Shown here piece after piece: positions 14,001 to 25,060 of a stretch of DNA of 64,000 bases (its first letter is position 1; each line of letters opens with the position of its first letter). The position numbers and the translations under genes were made by a program. The notes under the pieces are model-generated. The model was not told where the DNA came from. It saw only the letters and a list, made by a program, of their open reading frames with translations, and made no database searches. This DNA is from Casuarius casuarius (Eukaryota; Chordata; Aves; Casuariiformes; Casuariidae), in the NCBI GenBank assembly GCA_003342895.1, contig PTFA01000024.1, positions 3,175,052-3,239,051 on the forward strand, in the 5' to 3' direction.

Positions 14001-17000
14001 GTACAGTCAGTTTAAAAGAATGTTTAAATATGGATTTTACAGTGAACTTATTGACATGTTCATGTGTTTTCCATTGTAGTTAGCAGACAGTGTTGGATGG
14101 CAAGAATGGATGTTTTGTGTGGCACTTCCTCCTCGTTGTTGCTGTCGTAGCAGCTCTGTCAATTTAGATTCAGTAAACTAGATTTACTGGGCTTTCAAAA
14201 TGACTAGTGACGTTTCACTATTTGTGATATTAGCCAGGGTGAAGTTTTTAGGAATATAATGTATTGTAGACAGGTTTTGACTGCATTCCTCTCTGGAAGA
14301 TGCGAAAGCTGTCTGTTTATGTATGTATAAAAAGCTGGGGTATAACATTTTCTTTTCTTTAGTGAGCTGTGGGTTTGAAATGCATTGGTATATACTCACT
14401 AACATTAGTGTAAATCCAGTGAGCTGTTACCCTGTGTGATTTCTTACATTAAAGTAAAATGAGTGCATGGCAAATATAAAATGCCACTTATTTTCATCTG
14501 GAAGCATTCTATACTCACTTCAGACTGGTGTAAATGACTGTTAAATGTAGAATGAAACTACAAATCTGATCTCTCAACTTCATGGAGCTCTTCCAGATTT
14601 ACATCTGTGTTAGAGCAGCCATAATTAAAGACAATGTTTTAGAATTTAGTCAGTCAATCAAGTAACAATATTACAAATGCTGCAGTAAGGTTAAATACAA
14701 TAGTTTGTTAATTTAGTTTTTAATGGCACTTATTAAGGCTGAGTGAAAACATCTTTTAGTCAGCATAAAGAAATTCATCTGTTGCAAAGTGAGTTTAGGT
14801 CAAGTTTGTCTAAACAGAGGGGGTCTGCTGTCTGATCCATCATTCCTTCCTGACTTATAAGTGTAGTTGAATTGTCAAAATAATATGCAATAGTGACCCC
14901 CTGACAGACAGTCCTAACATGCTGCAAGTACTTGTGAGCACTTTGCAAGTGATGGGCAAAATAAAGCAGTCACTTTCTTACAGGATGCAGAGTTTTGATG
15001 AGCCGTGGATGGAGGAAGAGGGAGACGCAGCAGAACATCCCTATTACAACAACATCCCCAATAAAATGCCCCCTCCTGGCGGCTTCATTGATGCCAGGCT
15101 CAAAGCGAGGCTTCCCACTGCTGCGGATACAGCTCAGGTCAGTGCAATTGCACTTCTGCCCTCCTGCTGCTAATCCAAAATTGAAAAGTGAAGTGTATTT
15201 TAAGATGGACACATTGGGAACATTTATAGCTCACAACTCTTCATGTGTGGCCAGTTTCCTTTCGAATCATGGAGCATCAATGATCTCGAGGCAACAAATT
15301 AGGCAGGTTCAGGACAAGCAAAAGGAGGTGAGTTCTTCACGGTACTAAAAGGTTACACAGGTTCAAGGAAGAGAAGTCTACTGAGGGTTACTACTTTTCT
15401 AGTAGTTTGCTCAGTGAGTTTCAAATGATGTCTGGGAGAATATGTGGGAGATCCATCACAAATCTTTGCCCTGCTCTTTCATTTATTTTTGGCCACTCTA
15501 AGAAACAGGATATTGGACTAGATGGCATTTTGATCTGGCAGGCCAGGATCACTCTTTCATGTTCTTTTGATTACTGCATTTTTACTTAGGAGCATGAGTT
15601 AAAAAAAAAAGAAAGGTGATCTTTTATTCTGTGTAAGTGGAATCAGCCATGGTGGGGTAGGGGATCAGGAGCTGGGGGAATCGAAGGCTCCCACACCCCT
15701 GGGTGGGGTTGCTAGATGGAAGGAGCTGTTGGTTAACATCTATTGACTCCTGTCATTAGCTATGGGACTTTGAAGGTCTCCTATCCTTGCACCTCACAGA
15801 ATTGTGAGCACAAGGATAGTGGGCTTTGCTTCCTTTTGGACCAGCCCTAAAAGTGCTGTTGAAGGCATTGGCCTTAACCAATCTCAGCCAGCTGCTTGCA
15901 GATTGGCATCTCAGTTTGGGCCTTGCCCATTGCATCAGAACTCAAAATTTAGGCTTTTTACTGAATGACCCCAATTTGGGCTCCTCTCATTGATTGGCAG
16001 GCTCTGTGAGCCCCAGAGCTATTCTCCTGGCTCACCCTCACTGTCATACCACGTTTCATGTCACCTCTGATCGCTGGTATGAAAGGACTTTGAACCTTGA
16101 CTTAAGGCAATGGCAATATCAACAAATCTAGAATCAAAACAGCCCAAGTTCTGTTGGTTAGCTGAAATCCTCACCTCTTTCTTTCCTGCCTCACCCCTTC
16201 ATTATAACTGTTACATGTAACAAGAGAGAGAACTGCAATTCAGTGTAATGAATCCTGCAGTATGTGCTTTTGATGTGGCTGAGCAGGCTTAGCTGGTGGC
16301 CCTTGCAGAGCCTAGGGGAAATCAGCAGGGCCCTTCTCAGCCCTTGGTACGTCTCACACCGCCCCAAGGAGTGTGAGTTGGATGAGTAGCACTTCCCTAT
16401 GCAGGGGCGCATGGCAGTGTTTGGAGCCTAGACCCTAGTCTTTTTGCTCTCCCAGCAGGCCAGTATGGTGAGGAGTGCACACGACCTGGGAAAGATTTGA
16501 TGCAGAACTGTTTAAACAATCTATTGCAGTCATTATTAACAGTTAATTATGTTAATAACTCAGTAGCAGTCATCATTTAGCCAGGGTCCTATACAGGCTT
16601 TGCATCCTGCATTGAATTCTGTGGTGCTGAGGCTTGATGTAGTGGCACCTGAACATCTGATTTAAAGTCATCTTGGATATTTCTGCTGGCATTGTTGTCA
16701 GACAGTTGACTGCAGTATCAGCATAGCCACTGAAGACAAGTTTTCGGATCCAGCACAACTCCGCTTAAATGCCAGAGGGGCCTTGTCTGGAGAAAGCATC
16801 CTCCCTCCAACATCTGGCTGAATCCCTCGTACCGATACGAGTTTCCTGCTGGTGCTCTGGAGGGTGCTTGGGGCATCCTCTGATCCCACATCTGCGTTCC
16901 GTGGAGCACTTGTCCCAGGGGTGGTTTGTCAGGTCTCACTATGTGAAGACAACTGTACCGAAGGAGATGATATGTCATTTGGGATTGCAGGGGTTAGTAA

Positions 17001-20000
17001 AAGCAGGAAGGAGGGAAGTTTACGTGAAGGTAACCAGTATTACCTTACTCCTACACAAATGCATTCATGAAATATATATTCTGACACCACGATGAATCAG
17101 AAATGAAGAGTGGGAGTACATAGAATATAACCAAGGAAATCTTCAAAGCCACTCATAATATATCCCAGTGTTTTAAAGGTAGTTGAAGATTTCTTTGTGT
17201 GTGTGTCCATTCTAGTCTGCAGCAGGAGTGGGAAGAGAGCAAACCTATTATCAGAGTCGACACCTAGGAGACAAATTTAGTGAAGACTGGCATCATGGGC
17301 CTGTTAAACAAGGTGAGTTTCACTACTTGTAGGTGCTAATAACGCAAGTGGTCTTGGATGAGCAAAGTGCGTGAAAGCCTGATGCCTCAAAGTCTTACAG
17401 CAATAATCTGTACTTTGTTGATGATACATTTCTTTTGTCATGAATTTTAGTGTTGATTTCAGTGAAAAGTGTTTGCTAAGTACCTCTGGACAATTTTTTT
17501 TATGCACACTTTCATAAAAACTTATGTTTTGCAGAATAGTTCATAATTTGTGTAGCCCCCAACCTTCAGCTTGCTCTGAACCCTTTCTGGCTTGCCATGT
17601 CTTAAAAGCCCACGGTATTTAAAGGCAGGCCATTTGGTCCATTTTGAAAATCTCACCCATTATAGATATTTAACATGGGATTTCCAAAGGAACTGCTTAA
17701 AATCAGCAACCCTTCCAAAAATGTAGAACAGTGTGTGTGTGTGTTTGCACTCTGTTCTACAAACGCTTTGTAAGTAACAAACCATGCATAATTTTCCTGT
17801 CTTTGTTGTCTATGAATTATAAGCAAATCACATCAGTCAAAACATCTATATGAAATTTCACCCTTTCCACATTTACTTGATGGCTTTGCTGTGTTTCCAG
17901 GGACACTTTCTTTTCAAGTGCCAGAATTTGTTCTCTGTTGCTAATCTGCACGAATCTGGGGATTTTATTTTATTTCTTTCTCTCATGACTCCCCAACACA
18001 ATGTCAGCTTTGAAACTCACCGTCTTTATTTTCAAAAATTCACTTTCCTCATGAAAAAAAACCTGACTGAAACACACAGTTCTGTCTTCATTCATCAACA
18101 TTTTTTTTGACTAGACTCAGCAGTTATTGTCTTTTCATCTCCCATTCCAGGGAATTTTAAAACTGTGGTGATGATGTGTGATATTTTCTGGTCATTCTAA
18201 AAACAATGATGTTCTATCAAATATAAAAAAAGAAAAAAAACTTTTGAATTTTCTAGGATCTTTGGATATTTATAGCATGCCAGAAGGGAAATCACAAGTA
18301 ACCCCGACAGCAGAGATGCCAACATATGTGAACACCCAACATATAAATATGGAAGCTCTATTGGCACTTCAGCCAGATGCTGAAAGTACCTTCATTGGAA
18401 CAACAGATAATACCAAAGAGAGCAGTCCAGGAAAGGATCTATTTGACATGAGTGAGTTCCCTCCCTTTTCATTCCCTTCCTAATAAGAGACCCAATATAT
18501 TCACAGATTTATTTTGTCTTAAAAGAATTCAGTAACTCCCCCAATGAAATTTTAGTTCTCCTGGGGGATTCATGGTGATTTTTGGAATTTGTGGTGCTTG
18601 TTCATCTCTGACTGAGTTCAAAATAAGGGTGGCCAAAGATTTGACGCTAGTTTGTATTAGAGGTGTGCTAAGCTGAGTTGCAGCCTGTGTTATTCTTAGC
18701 ATCATGGGCAACAATGTCAGAAGGAAACAAGATCAGGAGCCTCCTCGAGAAGGGGACTGAAGGAGTGAGTGGCTGGAGAATTAGCTCCTGCCTGCCCTGC
18801 CAATATGCTACTAGGTAGCAAATCTATGCTGTAGCGACTTGGTGCAACAAAGAAACTGGAAGGGAAATTATAAAAACATTTTATCCCATGCTCTGGATAG
18901 ACCTACCGTCCCATCTAGCTATCTGTTTTAACTTTGAAGTCAGCTGTTATGAAATCAGTATCATAACCATAACCTTAAAATAATGTTCTAAGCATCAGTC
19001 ATAATTTGATGTTGGTGCTATCCTTACATACTGTTCTCAGCCATGAACAGATCATATTTAGCAAAAAGGGTGGGGGAAGCAGAAAACTTTCCCTGTTGTT
19101 CCAGTCTTCCTACCTCCAATCAATTGCTGACACATAATTTATTTAATTCAGTTCACATAATTAAAAGGCAGTGAGACAAAGCAATCGGTGCCTATATGTT
19201 ATTTGTAAAATAACTTATCTACATTTCTCTTAGTTCAATACACATAAAACTGTCCTCCAGGAATGCATTTGCTGAGATATGCCTGACAGTGCTTTCTAGC
19301 AGGAGGGAAGAAAGTTAGAGACGGTACCTGTCTGTGAAGAGTGATCTTCAGTGAGAAAAGTTTGCTCTTTGAAATGAGGGAGGTTAACCTTGATTTCCCA
19401 TGTTACATGTCCTTAAAACATACACACACTTCCCTCCATTTTATAAACATTCTTTTCCTAAAAATAAGGAGAACTGATGTCTTATCTTCCAGCCTGCATT
19501 AATCTTTATTAACCATTGGATCACAAGGGAGAAAAATGGTACTAGAAAATGTGTCAGCTAGCCCAGTGTTTTAACATGGTTTGTCAAGTTAAACATGTGT
19601 TGGGCTTTGTGCAGACTGCAGTGTAGTAAAGACATAACTTAGTTGGATTTAAAGAGTTAGCTGAGGCACCAACAAGCTGTGACAGCATAGTGTTTACCCT
19701 ATTTCTCTGAGCTAAATTAACCCCTGTGTGGCCTCATGCAACCACTATATACTCTTACCATCCGAGTAGTCTGTTTTGAGCTGGTGTATTGCTTCCTGGT
19801 CCTGCTCTGCAGATGTCCTCTGGTGAATCTAATGGGCACAAAACAACCTATCTTTTTAATACTGTTTGGTCAGATGAAAGTCTGAAAGGGAAAATAGCTT
19901 TTGATAGGTCAGTACAGCATATAATGAAGCATACACTGACCTCTTTCTGCAAGACTGTTGGGATATTTAATGACACACCTTTCCATTCCAATCTGGAGAA

Positions 20001-23000
20001 AGTAAGATTGAGTTCAGGGGTTAGCTGAGGTTTAGAAGATGCTTCCTCAAGGATGATTTCAGTTAGCTAAATCACAGTAAATATGTTAGCCTGCGTCTGT
20101 TAGGAAGAGGAGTAGGCTGAGTAATAAGGGCTACTGATCCCTTCTAGACATCCCCTTAGGCTGGAGACTCTGTAATGCGTAATTGTTAAATGAATATGTT
20201 GTTTGAAGAGGGACCAGATATGAGCATAATAACTTTGGCTACCCATATTATGCAATTTATTTGAAATGAAATTGTCTGACGTAACTGGCAAGAGGAAAGG
20301 AGAATTTTGCCCTGTATCAGAGCCTATAAATACAACTGTTGACAATATCTTATTTTTGCCATTACTGAAGTAGAATCAGTACTTTTCATCAGTACCTTTC
20401 AAAAGCTCATGTCAAGGTTGGCGCTGATTTTTATCAGCATCTTTCTGTGCATACTGTATATTTTTAACGTATTGCATTCCTCAGTCTTAATGTATTCCAT
20501 AAATTGGTGGGCCTAGCAATATGTCTTCCCTTAGTTTTTCATAAGGATAAAAGGAAGTAGCTATTACGCAAAATAAGTACAGTTAAAAACAACTGGAATA
20601 TGATTATCTTGCAATATAATTTACCTCTGAATGATCTTGCACTTGTTTCTGTGTCTATAACCAGAACCATTTGAAGATGCTCTCAAGAACCAAACATCTG
20701 AGCCCGTGTTGAATAAGACCACCTCCATTGAATGTACCAGTCCTCTTTTATCCAGAGCAGCAGACTGGACTATAATGGAGGAGCTGAGTACCGAGCCTTG
20801 GTATCAAGGAGAGATGAGCAGGAAAGAAGCAGAACAGCTGCTAAAGAAATGTGGAGACTTCCTTGTGAGGAAAAGTACCACGAATCCAGGCTCTTATGTG
20901 TTGACCGGCATGCATAATGGACAAGCCAAGCATCTTCTTTTGGTGGATCCAGAAGGAACTGTAAGTGCTGACTCCTGAATAATACTGCGGGATGTTTCTG
21001 ACTTGACATATTTTCTCTAAATATGTTTAATCTTGTTTACAGCTTATTCAGACCTGGTCATAATCACAGCCTCATATAAGGTGCCATCACATCTCTAATT
21101 CTCTCCCTGATGTTTAGGAGATCTACTGCATGATTTCTGCAGGTTGCAGGGAGCATTAGGAGCTGTTTTGCTATCAAGGTCAAGCTTTGTCACTGTAATA
21201 CTGTCTTGGCCTCAAAAGTGTAACTAAGTCACTTTTTTAGCCTTCTGGCTGAGAAGCTGCTGATAGGACAGCAGATAAGACAGCCTTTGTGTCTGAAATT
21301 TCCACGTACTGTCTCTGTCAGCCAGAATATAGACCATGCCATCCAGGCCATTTTTTTTTTCCTGGGAATGTTTCCTGCCCTCAGCCTGGGAGACAAATGG
21401 GACAAAACTGCTCCATCTCCTTGCAGCGCAAGGGCTCCCTGAGGTGAGGAAGGGAGCTTCTCAGCAGCAGAATTTTGAGGGCAAAGAAACTCCAGCTTCT
21501 GCAGCTCTCCTGTCATGCTTCTGCAGAGGCTTAGCCTCATCTGAGACAACCTAAAGCATTGCCACATATTTTATTCTTGGCTCCTGGTAGCAGAGAGCTG
21601 GCAACTCCTCTTCTTTGTAAAGGACAACCTTAAATGACAAGCCCCAAAGCAACTGAGAAACTCCAGGAAAGGAGCTGGCCTGCTGGCATCCATTTCAGCT
21701 GAGAAACTTGCAGAAGACCAGCAGAATTGTGTCGATCCTGCAGAGTATAAATACTGTAATGAGAAATGGCCATGATACTTGTTGTAATTACATTTGCCAC
21801 AAGAGGGCAGTCAAATGATGTTTTTAAGCATTTATTTCTAGAACAACTGCCTAGTCCTAGGTTTCACTGAGACACCAGCCTGGGTAACTGGGTGCCAAGC
21901 CTCTTAGAGAGGGGTCTCATTCACTAAAATTTTGCCAGCTATTTTGTGACTTCCTCAGGGGGGCCTCCTAATTCTCTCTTCAAAATAAATGCTCAAATAG
22001 CTGTTGCAGGCCACTGGGTGCTCTGAAAGGCAAAGGATATATATGTCTGCTGCTGTCCTTAGTGGCGTGGAGTACTGAGGCTCTGTGAGCCCCAGGCCAT
22101 TTTGCTGGTGTAGGTGAAGGATGCAGACCCTCATCTTCTTTCCACTGCTTCTAAGGGCAGCATTAATTTGCTGCCCTCCCTACCTAGGGACCTGCTTCTT
22201 GTCTGTGTCCATCCATCTCTCAGCCTTCTGGTAATGTACCACCATGTCCCAAAGCCTTCCCTACCTCCTCCTTTCTCAGGGGGGTAGGATAGAGAGAATA
22301 ACAACAGCTGTCCCTACAAAAGGCTTGGTGCAGCAAAATGTTCCTCCCATTTCCCAATTGCACCTTTGCTCAGGCTATGCCCTGCTTGCCCGGGAATGAG
22401 CTTGCTAGAACTTGGGCCCCTTTCATTGCCTTCCCGGTGTCCCTATCCGCAGTGAGGAAGAATCTGGTGTCTTATCTGGTAGCGTCTAGGGAATTTGATT
22501 CATCGTCCACATATACCTCACAGAGAGGGCTGGGAAACTCTTATCCTGACTGTCCTTGCCATAAGCCAGTCTCCCAGCTTGCTCCTCTGTTGGAGCAAAC
22601 GGGATGTCACAGTGGGATGTGCCCCTGGCAAGGCACCTCTGCCTCCTGCCGCCCCTCAGCAGGACAGGCAGCTGATGCAATGGGGATGTAACACCATCAG
22701 GAATCTCTTGTCTCCCCCAGTAAAGCCCCCGAAATGCTGGATAAAGAACTAAAGTACTTGCCTCACAATGGCTGCAAAAAGCTTCACAAACACCTATTAA
22801 TTGAGCCTCATGGACAAAGAGCGCTGAACTCGGTTCCCACCACTTCTGCTGTTTAAGTGGAGGCTGCTGGGGATTAACTGAGTAGTGGCTGCATTTAGGA
22901 ACGGGGCAGTCTAACTGCAGCTAAAACTGCAGGCAGGAGCCCAAACATGAAACAGTTCATTTTTGAACAGACCTGAGTACTTCTACATGCTGGCAGGCGC

Positions 23001-24807
23001 TTCATGTCCTTGGGGTGAAGATCAGGAGGAAGTGGGCAGCGCAGCATCTTGCACGAGATTGGGACAGTTCGCTGGTTATTTCTGCTGCTTATGGGAGCTT
23101 CAAAGACCCTGCTCTCGCAGGAGTCCACTTAAGGAGGCACCACTTGGTAAGAACCAGTTTCCTATGGCAGTAGTTAGGTTAGCTGTGCTGTCTATGTAGG
23201 ATTTATGGGGTCCAGGCACAGCTGTTGAGCATCTTTATTTGTGACTCGTCAGAGCGGAGCATGCTGGATAAAATGCAAGCGTATAGCAGGCCTGAGCAGT
23301 GTGCCAGTGGCTTGCGTTTCTTCTGTGTGGCCTTGCCATAATTATTTATGAAACTCATGCATACAGACAGTGCCTGCCCATTCATTAACACATACAAAAC
23401 TAGCCAGTGATGCGTTACAACACTTAAAGCCTTGTTTTCAGAGCAGAGTTAACTGTCCTGTTGCTTCTACCCTGGTCCAGCTACAAAAAGGGCCTCTAGT
23501 TCAAAGTAAGTGATGCTTAAAACTGAAGATTGCAGGCTTTTTACTGGATTCAGAATGAGAGCTTAAACTTCGGTGATGGCAGAGCATATTGTTTTATGGT
23601 GAGGACACTCTCAGCTGAATTGAACTGACTGAAAAGGTGTTCACGTGAATACAGATAATGAAGGCTGGCACTGTTTTAAAGATATCCTTTAATTTTGAAA
23701 GTATGGGTTTGTATAAATGGCAGTGATGTTTCAGAGGTATGTTTTCAGAAATCACGAGAACCTGATGGTTTTCTTCAGCAACATTGCTATTGTCCGCTGA
23801 GCTAATGACATCATTTACATCAAGGTTGTTTATTGCTTATTTTTCTTGTGACAGCCTGTCCTAAGTTGCATTTTGTAATAGAAATTACTTTTTGGCCTGC
23901 CCTAACTTTTGATGGTTTGACCTTGCAATATCAGTGTTCTCTTTTCATGGATGTCATTTTATATATATATGAATAATCATCATATTATTCATATTTTCAT
24001 AATATATAGTGCTGGTAAATGTGCTAGAAAAATGCTGTTCCCTTCTCTGAAGTGTCTGAATTTCAAAAGCCCAAGTGGGTACTGTGCAGCACAGGACAAA
24101 CACAAGCAAGACAAAAATGAAGGCTGGATCACTTCTGGGGGAAGGGAGTTTTCAAGCAGAAGTGAGGCAAGTCTTTTGGCATCTCAAGACGAAGTCCTTT
24201 GTGAGGGAAAACACAAAGTCACTGGGGCATGGAGAGAAGAATCAGGGTCTGGCACCTCTCTATAGGTCTCTCTGGAGGGACAGCTGTTTCTAATGAAAAA
24301 GGAAAAACAACTGAAAGAAGCAGGTTATTTCTGGAGGAAGAAAAGTGGATCTAAAATTCCAGCTTTCAGTGAAATAAAATGTTGTTCAGAAAGTTTTCAG
24401 GCAGGCCTATTTATGGTAGCTGGCCCACAGATAGCAAGCAACATGTCTATTTGGAGAGAATAGAAGGAGTAAGACACAGACGAGTTTACTCCAGAAACAG
24501 CCAAACTTCCATGGATTTTGATGGGAGAAGGATCAATCTCTGAAGACTGGGGATAAAGAAACAAAGACATGATTAGCTGTTTTGTTTTATTCTAAAAGAA
24601 TTTTAGTGCAAAGTTGAGGGGAAAAAGTAGTATTTTGCTCTTTCTTTAATGTTTTTTCTTGCATCCTTCTTTTTAAAGGTTCGTACAAAAGATCGTGTCT
24701 TTGACAGCATAAGTCATCTCATCAACCATCACCTTGAGAATAATTTGCCAATAGTTTCTTCTGGGAGTGAACTCTGCCTGCAGCAGCCTGCTGAGAGGAA
24801 ACACTGA
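1903..24807 (+). CDS. SHC3: SHC3 (ShcC) adaptor protein, C-terminal nine exons, partial gene
   Basis: SHC3 encodes a cytoplasmic adaptor, mainly neuronal. It binds NPXpY motifs of activated receptor tyrosine kinases through a PTB domain, is phosphorylated in its CH1 linker to recruit Grb2, and binds phosphotyrosine through a C-terminal SH2 domain. Nine exons were joined here: 1903-2022, 5124-5177, 9545-9596, 13709-13835, 14984-15137, 17216-17312, 18257-18451, 20665-20960 and 24679-24807. All have GT/AG borders and matching phases, and together give 1224 nt, 407 residues plus stop. The gene has no internal stop. The order is PTB C-terminal half, CH1 with YYN and YVN Grb2-type sites, an LFDM/KPFEDAL adaptin-type motif, and SH2 with FLVRKS. 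SHC3 is preferred over SHC1, SHC2 and SHC4 because the linker ([15 protein letters not shown]) and C-terminus match SHC3, and because S1PR3 is adjacent as in human. The N-terminus, start codons (p64/p52 isoforms) and promoter lie upstream of the window. Confidence 0.96.
2023..5123 (+). other. SHC3: SHC3 intron
   Basis: Intron between two PTB-domain exons, with donor GTGAGT and acceptor CGCACAG. I see no other exon, RNA gene or clear mobile element in these 3.1 kb. Short open frames around 2590-3600 have no recognisable product and overlap on both strands, as chance frames do. Confidence 0.8.
5124..5177 (+). CDS. SHC3: SHC3 exon: PTB domain microexon
   Basis: A 54-nt exon, phase 0 at both ends, encoding 18 residues ([18 protein letters not shown]). 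This PTB segment is almost invariant across Shc proteins. The acceptor is CACAG and the donor is CCG|GTAAGC. It is too short for ORF detection and was identified by protein similarity and splice sites. Because it is symmetric, skipping it would keep frame while removing part of the PTB fold. Confidence 0.95.
5178..9544 (+). other. SHC3: SHC3 intron containing a short assembly gap
   Basis: A 4.4-kb intron. It contains a poly-T run (about 8277-8295) directly before a 36-base N gap, and otherwise only unclassified sequence. The part around 6720-7620 reads like an old, decayed interspersed element (pyrimidine-rich, including the CR1-like phrase CAGCTGAGGCCTCA near 7596), but I cannot classify it firmly. 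No coding exon was seen. Confidence 0.75.
8304..8339. other. Assembly gap (36 N) with duplicated flanks
   Basis: Thirty-six undetermined bases. The 11-mer TTTGTTCCGAC occurs immediately before the gap (8293-8303) and immediately after it (8340-8350), next to a poly-T run. The open frames spanning the gap are artefacts of translating Ns. Confidence 0.97.
9545..9596 (+). CDS. SHC3: SHC3 exon: PTB domain
   Basis: A 52-nt exon encoding [17 protein letters not shown] plus the first base of an Ala codon (ends phase 1). The acceptor is TTTTTTGACAG and the donor is CGAG|GTAAGT. The [21 protein letters not shown] string, completed across the next intron, is a Shc PTB signature. Also too short for ORF calling. 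Confidence 0.95.
10926..10950 (+). repeat. Short tandem duplication, 13-bp unit
   Basis: The unit CTAATTTGTTTAA occurs twice head to tail (10926-10938 and 10939-10950, the second lacking the last base). It is probably a replication-slippage product with no assigned function. Confidence 0.8.
11030..11860 (-). mobile_element. Decayed CR1-type LINE fragment (3' region)
   Basis: On the + strand this stretch reads like the reverse complement of a CR1 LINE 3' region. Phrases such as GCTGTGATCAAGTTGCCC, then TCTCCAACTGCAGTACATGTCC, and farther on GACTTTGCATGTGGCTGG followed by TATTAAAATGCATTTTGC match, with many substitutions, the standard order in sauropsid CR1 copies. The ordering of several matching phrases over about 600-800 bp is the main evidence. 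The element lies antisense to SHC3 and has no intact reading frame. Boundaries are approximate and the subfamily is not determined. Confidence 0.6.
13709..13835 (+). CDS. SHC3: SHC3 exon: PTB C-terminal helix and start of linker
   Basis: A 127-nt exon, entering in phase 1 and leaving in phase 2. It encodes [16 protein letters not shown], then the C-terminal PTB helix [13 protein letters not shown], then the start of the proline-rich linker ([11 protein letters not shown]). The helix caps the phosphopeptide groove in Shc PTB domains. The acceptor is CCATTTAG and the donor is ACAG|GTGAGT. Confidence 0.96.
13836..14983 (+). other. SHC3: SHC3 intron
   Basis: A 1.15-kb AT-rich intron. Its 3' half has a weak interspersed-repeat signature (see 14515-14630). 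No exon was seen. Confidence 0.75.
14515..14630 (+). repeat. Possible ancient amniote interspersed repeat fragment
   Basis: The order ACTTCAGACTGGTGTAAATG, then CTTCATGGAGCTCTTCCAG, then ATTTACATCTGTGTTAGAG resembles a very old repeat common in turtle, crocodile and bird genomes (phrases of the type 'TTACACCAGTGTAAATGAGAG'). Similarity is judged by eye only; the family is not assigned. Confidence 0.3.
14984..15137 (+). CDS. SHC3: SHC3 exon: CH1 linker with twin-tyrosine Grb2 site
   Basis: A 154-nt exon (enters phase 2, leaves phase 0). It encodes [27 protein letters not shown], then a proline-rich run MPPPGGF and ends DTAQ. HPYYNN corresponds to the Tyr239/Tyr240 pair of SHC1, a Src-family and receptor kinase target; YYN gives a Grb2 SH2-binding motif (pYxN). 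The acceptor is TTACAG and the donor is CAG|GTCAGT. Confidence 0.95.
15138..17215 (+). other. SHC3: SHC3 intron with TG-rich acceptor tract
   Basis: A 2.1-kb intron without further recognisable exons. The acceptor region is unusual: the polypyrimidine tract is interrupted by a (TG)n run at about 17194-17206 before TCCATTCTAG. The middle (15640-16450) is somewhat GC-rich and unclassified. Confidence 0.75.
17216..17312 (+). CDS. SHC3: SHC3 exon: CH1 linker
   Basis: A 97-nt exon (phase 0 in, phase 1 out) encoding [19 protein letters not shown] and then a short acidic/His stretch ending GPVKQ. The EQTYYQ.RHLGD segment is an SHC3 hallmark. The N-terminal side (SAAGVGR) appears a few residues longer than I recall for the mammalian protein, so an alternative acceptor or lineage insertion is possible. 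The donor is AAG|GTGAGT. Confidence 0.93.
17313..18256 (+). other. SHC3: SHC3 intron
   Basis: A 0.94-kb AT-rich intron with a short (TG) run near 17730-17744. No exon was seen apart from the flanking ones. Confidence 0.8.
18257..18451 (+). CDS. SHC3: SHC3 exon: CH1 linker with YVN Grb2 site and adaptin-type motif
   Basis: A 195-nt exon (phase 1 in and out). It encodes [22 protein letters not shown] and, at the 3' end, [13 protein letters not shown] is the second Grb2-type site, equivalent to Tyr317 of SHC1. LFDM continues across the intron into KPFEDAL, the conserved segment of Shc proteins reported to bind the clathrin adaptor AP-2. The middle ([18 protein letters not shown]) is the least conserved part. 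The acceptor is TTTTCTAG and the donor is ATGA|GTGAGT. Confidence 0.95.
18452..20664 (+). other. SHC3: SHC3 intron
   Basis: A 2.2-kb intron, AT-rich, with only short chance open frames on both strands. No mobile element or RNA gene was recognised. Confidence 0.75.
20665..20960 (+). CDS. SHC3: SHC3 exon: end of linker and N-terminal SH2 domain
   Basis: A 296-nt exon (phase 1 in, phase 0 out). It encodes [15 protein letters not shown], a linker rich in Ser/Thr, then the SH2 domain from about [15 protein letters not shown] through GDFLVRKS to [10 protein letters not shown]. The Arg of FLVRKS is the invariant phosphate-binding residue of SH2 domains; [18 protein letters not shown] is the Shc-type central sheet. 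A Cys precedes GDFLVRKS (KKCGDF). The acceptor is ATAACCAG and the donor is ACT|GTAAGT. Read-through into the intron meets a stop after five codons. Confidence 0.97.
20961..24678 (+). other. SHC3: SHC3 last intron
   Basis: A 3.7-kb intron separating the two SH2 exons. It contains a few GC-richer patches (21400-21560, 22380-22700) with short overlapping open frames on both strands and no recognisable product. No RNA gene or element was identified. Confidence 0.75.
24679..24807 (+). CDS. SHC3: SHC3 terminal coding exon: C-terminal SH2 domain and stop
   Basis: A 129-nt coding portion giving 42 residues and TGA at 24805-24807. It begins [19 protein letters not shown] and ends [25 protein letters not shown] is the C-terminal half of the Shc SH2 domain. 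The acceptor is TCTTTTTAAAG. The C-terminus is as expected for SHC3, so the protein is full length at this end. Confidence 0.97.
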   Translation, partial: VRTKDRVFDSISHLINHHLENNLPIVSSGSELCLQQPAERKH

Positions 24808-25060
24808 CTCTAGATAACTCTTTTAGCTTTTGTAACTTGCAAGCTATCACTGGTGGATATTGCAGATCTGAAAACATGTACATTAACAACAACAAAAAAA
24901 GCATATTCATATATATTTCATCAGTATGTTTTCTTTAGGTTTAGGAAGCCCCATTTCACACGGTACACTTGAAAATTCTTAATGCTTTATGTGGACATGA
25001 AGTCACAACAGAAGGCTTTCTTAACAAGTAATTTCAATAAAATTGTTCTGATTCTCTAAT
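24808..25060 (+). other. SHC3: SHC3 proximal 3' UTR
   Basis: Sequence after the SHC3 stop, AT-rich, ending near a canonical AATAAA at 25036-25041 that could define a short 3' UTR of about 250 nt. Further AT-rich DNA with ATTTA motifs and more AATAAA hexamers follows, so longer 3' UTR forms are possible. Confidence 0.6.
25036..25041 (+). terminator. SHC3: Candidate SHC3 polyadenylation signal AATAAA
   Basis: First canonical hexamer after the stop codon (229 nt downstream). Later + strand hexamers at 27008-27013 and 29342-29347 are alternatives for distal sites. Use cannot be judged without RNA data. Confidence 0.5.
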
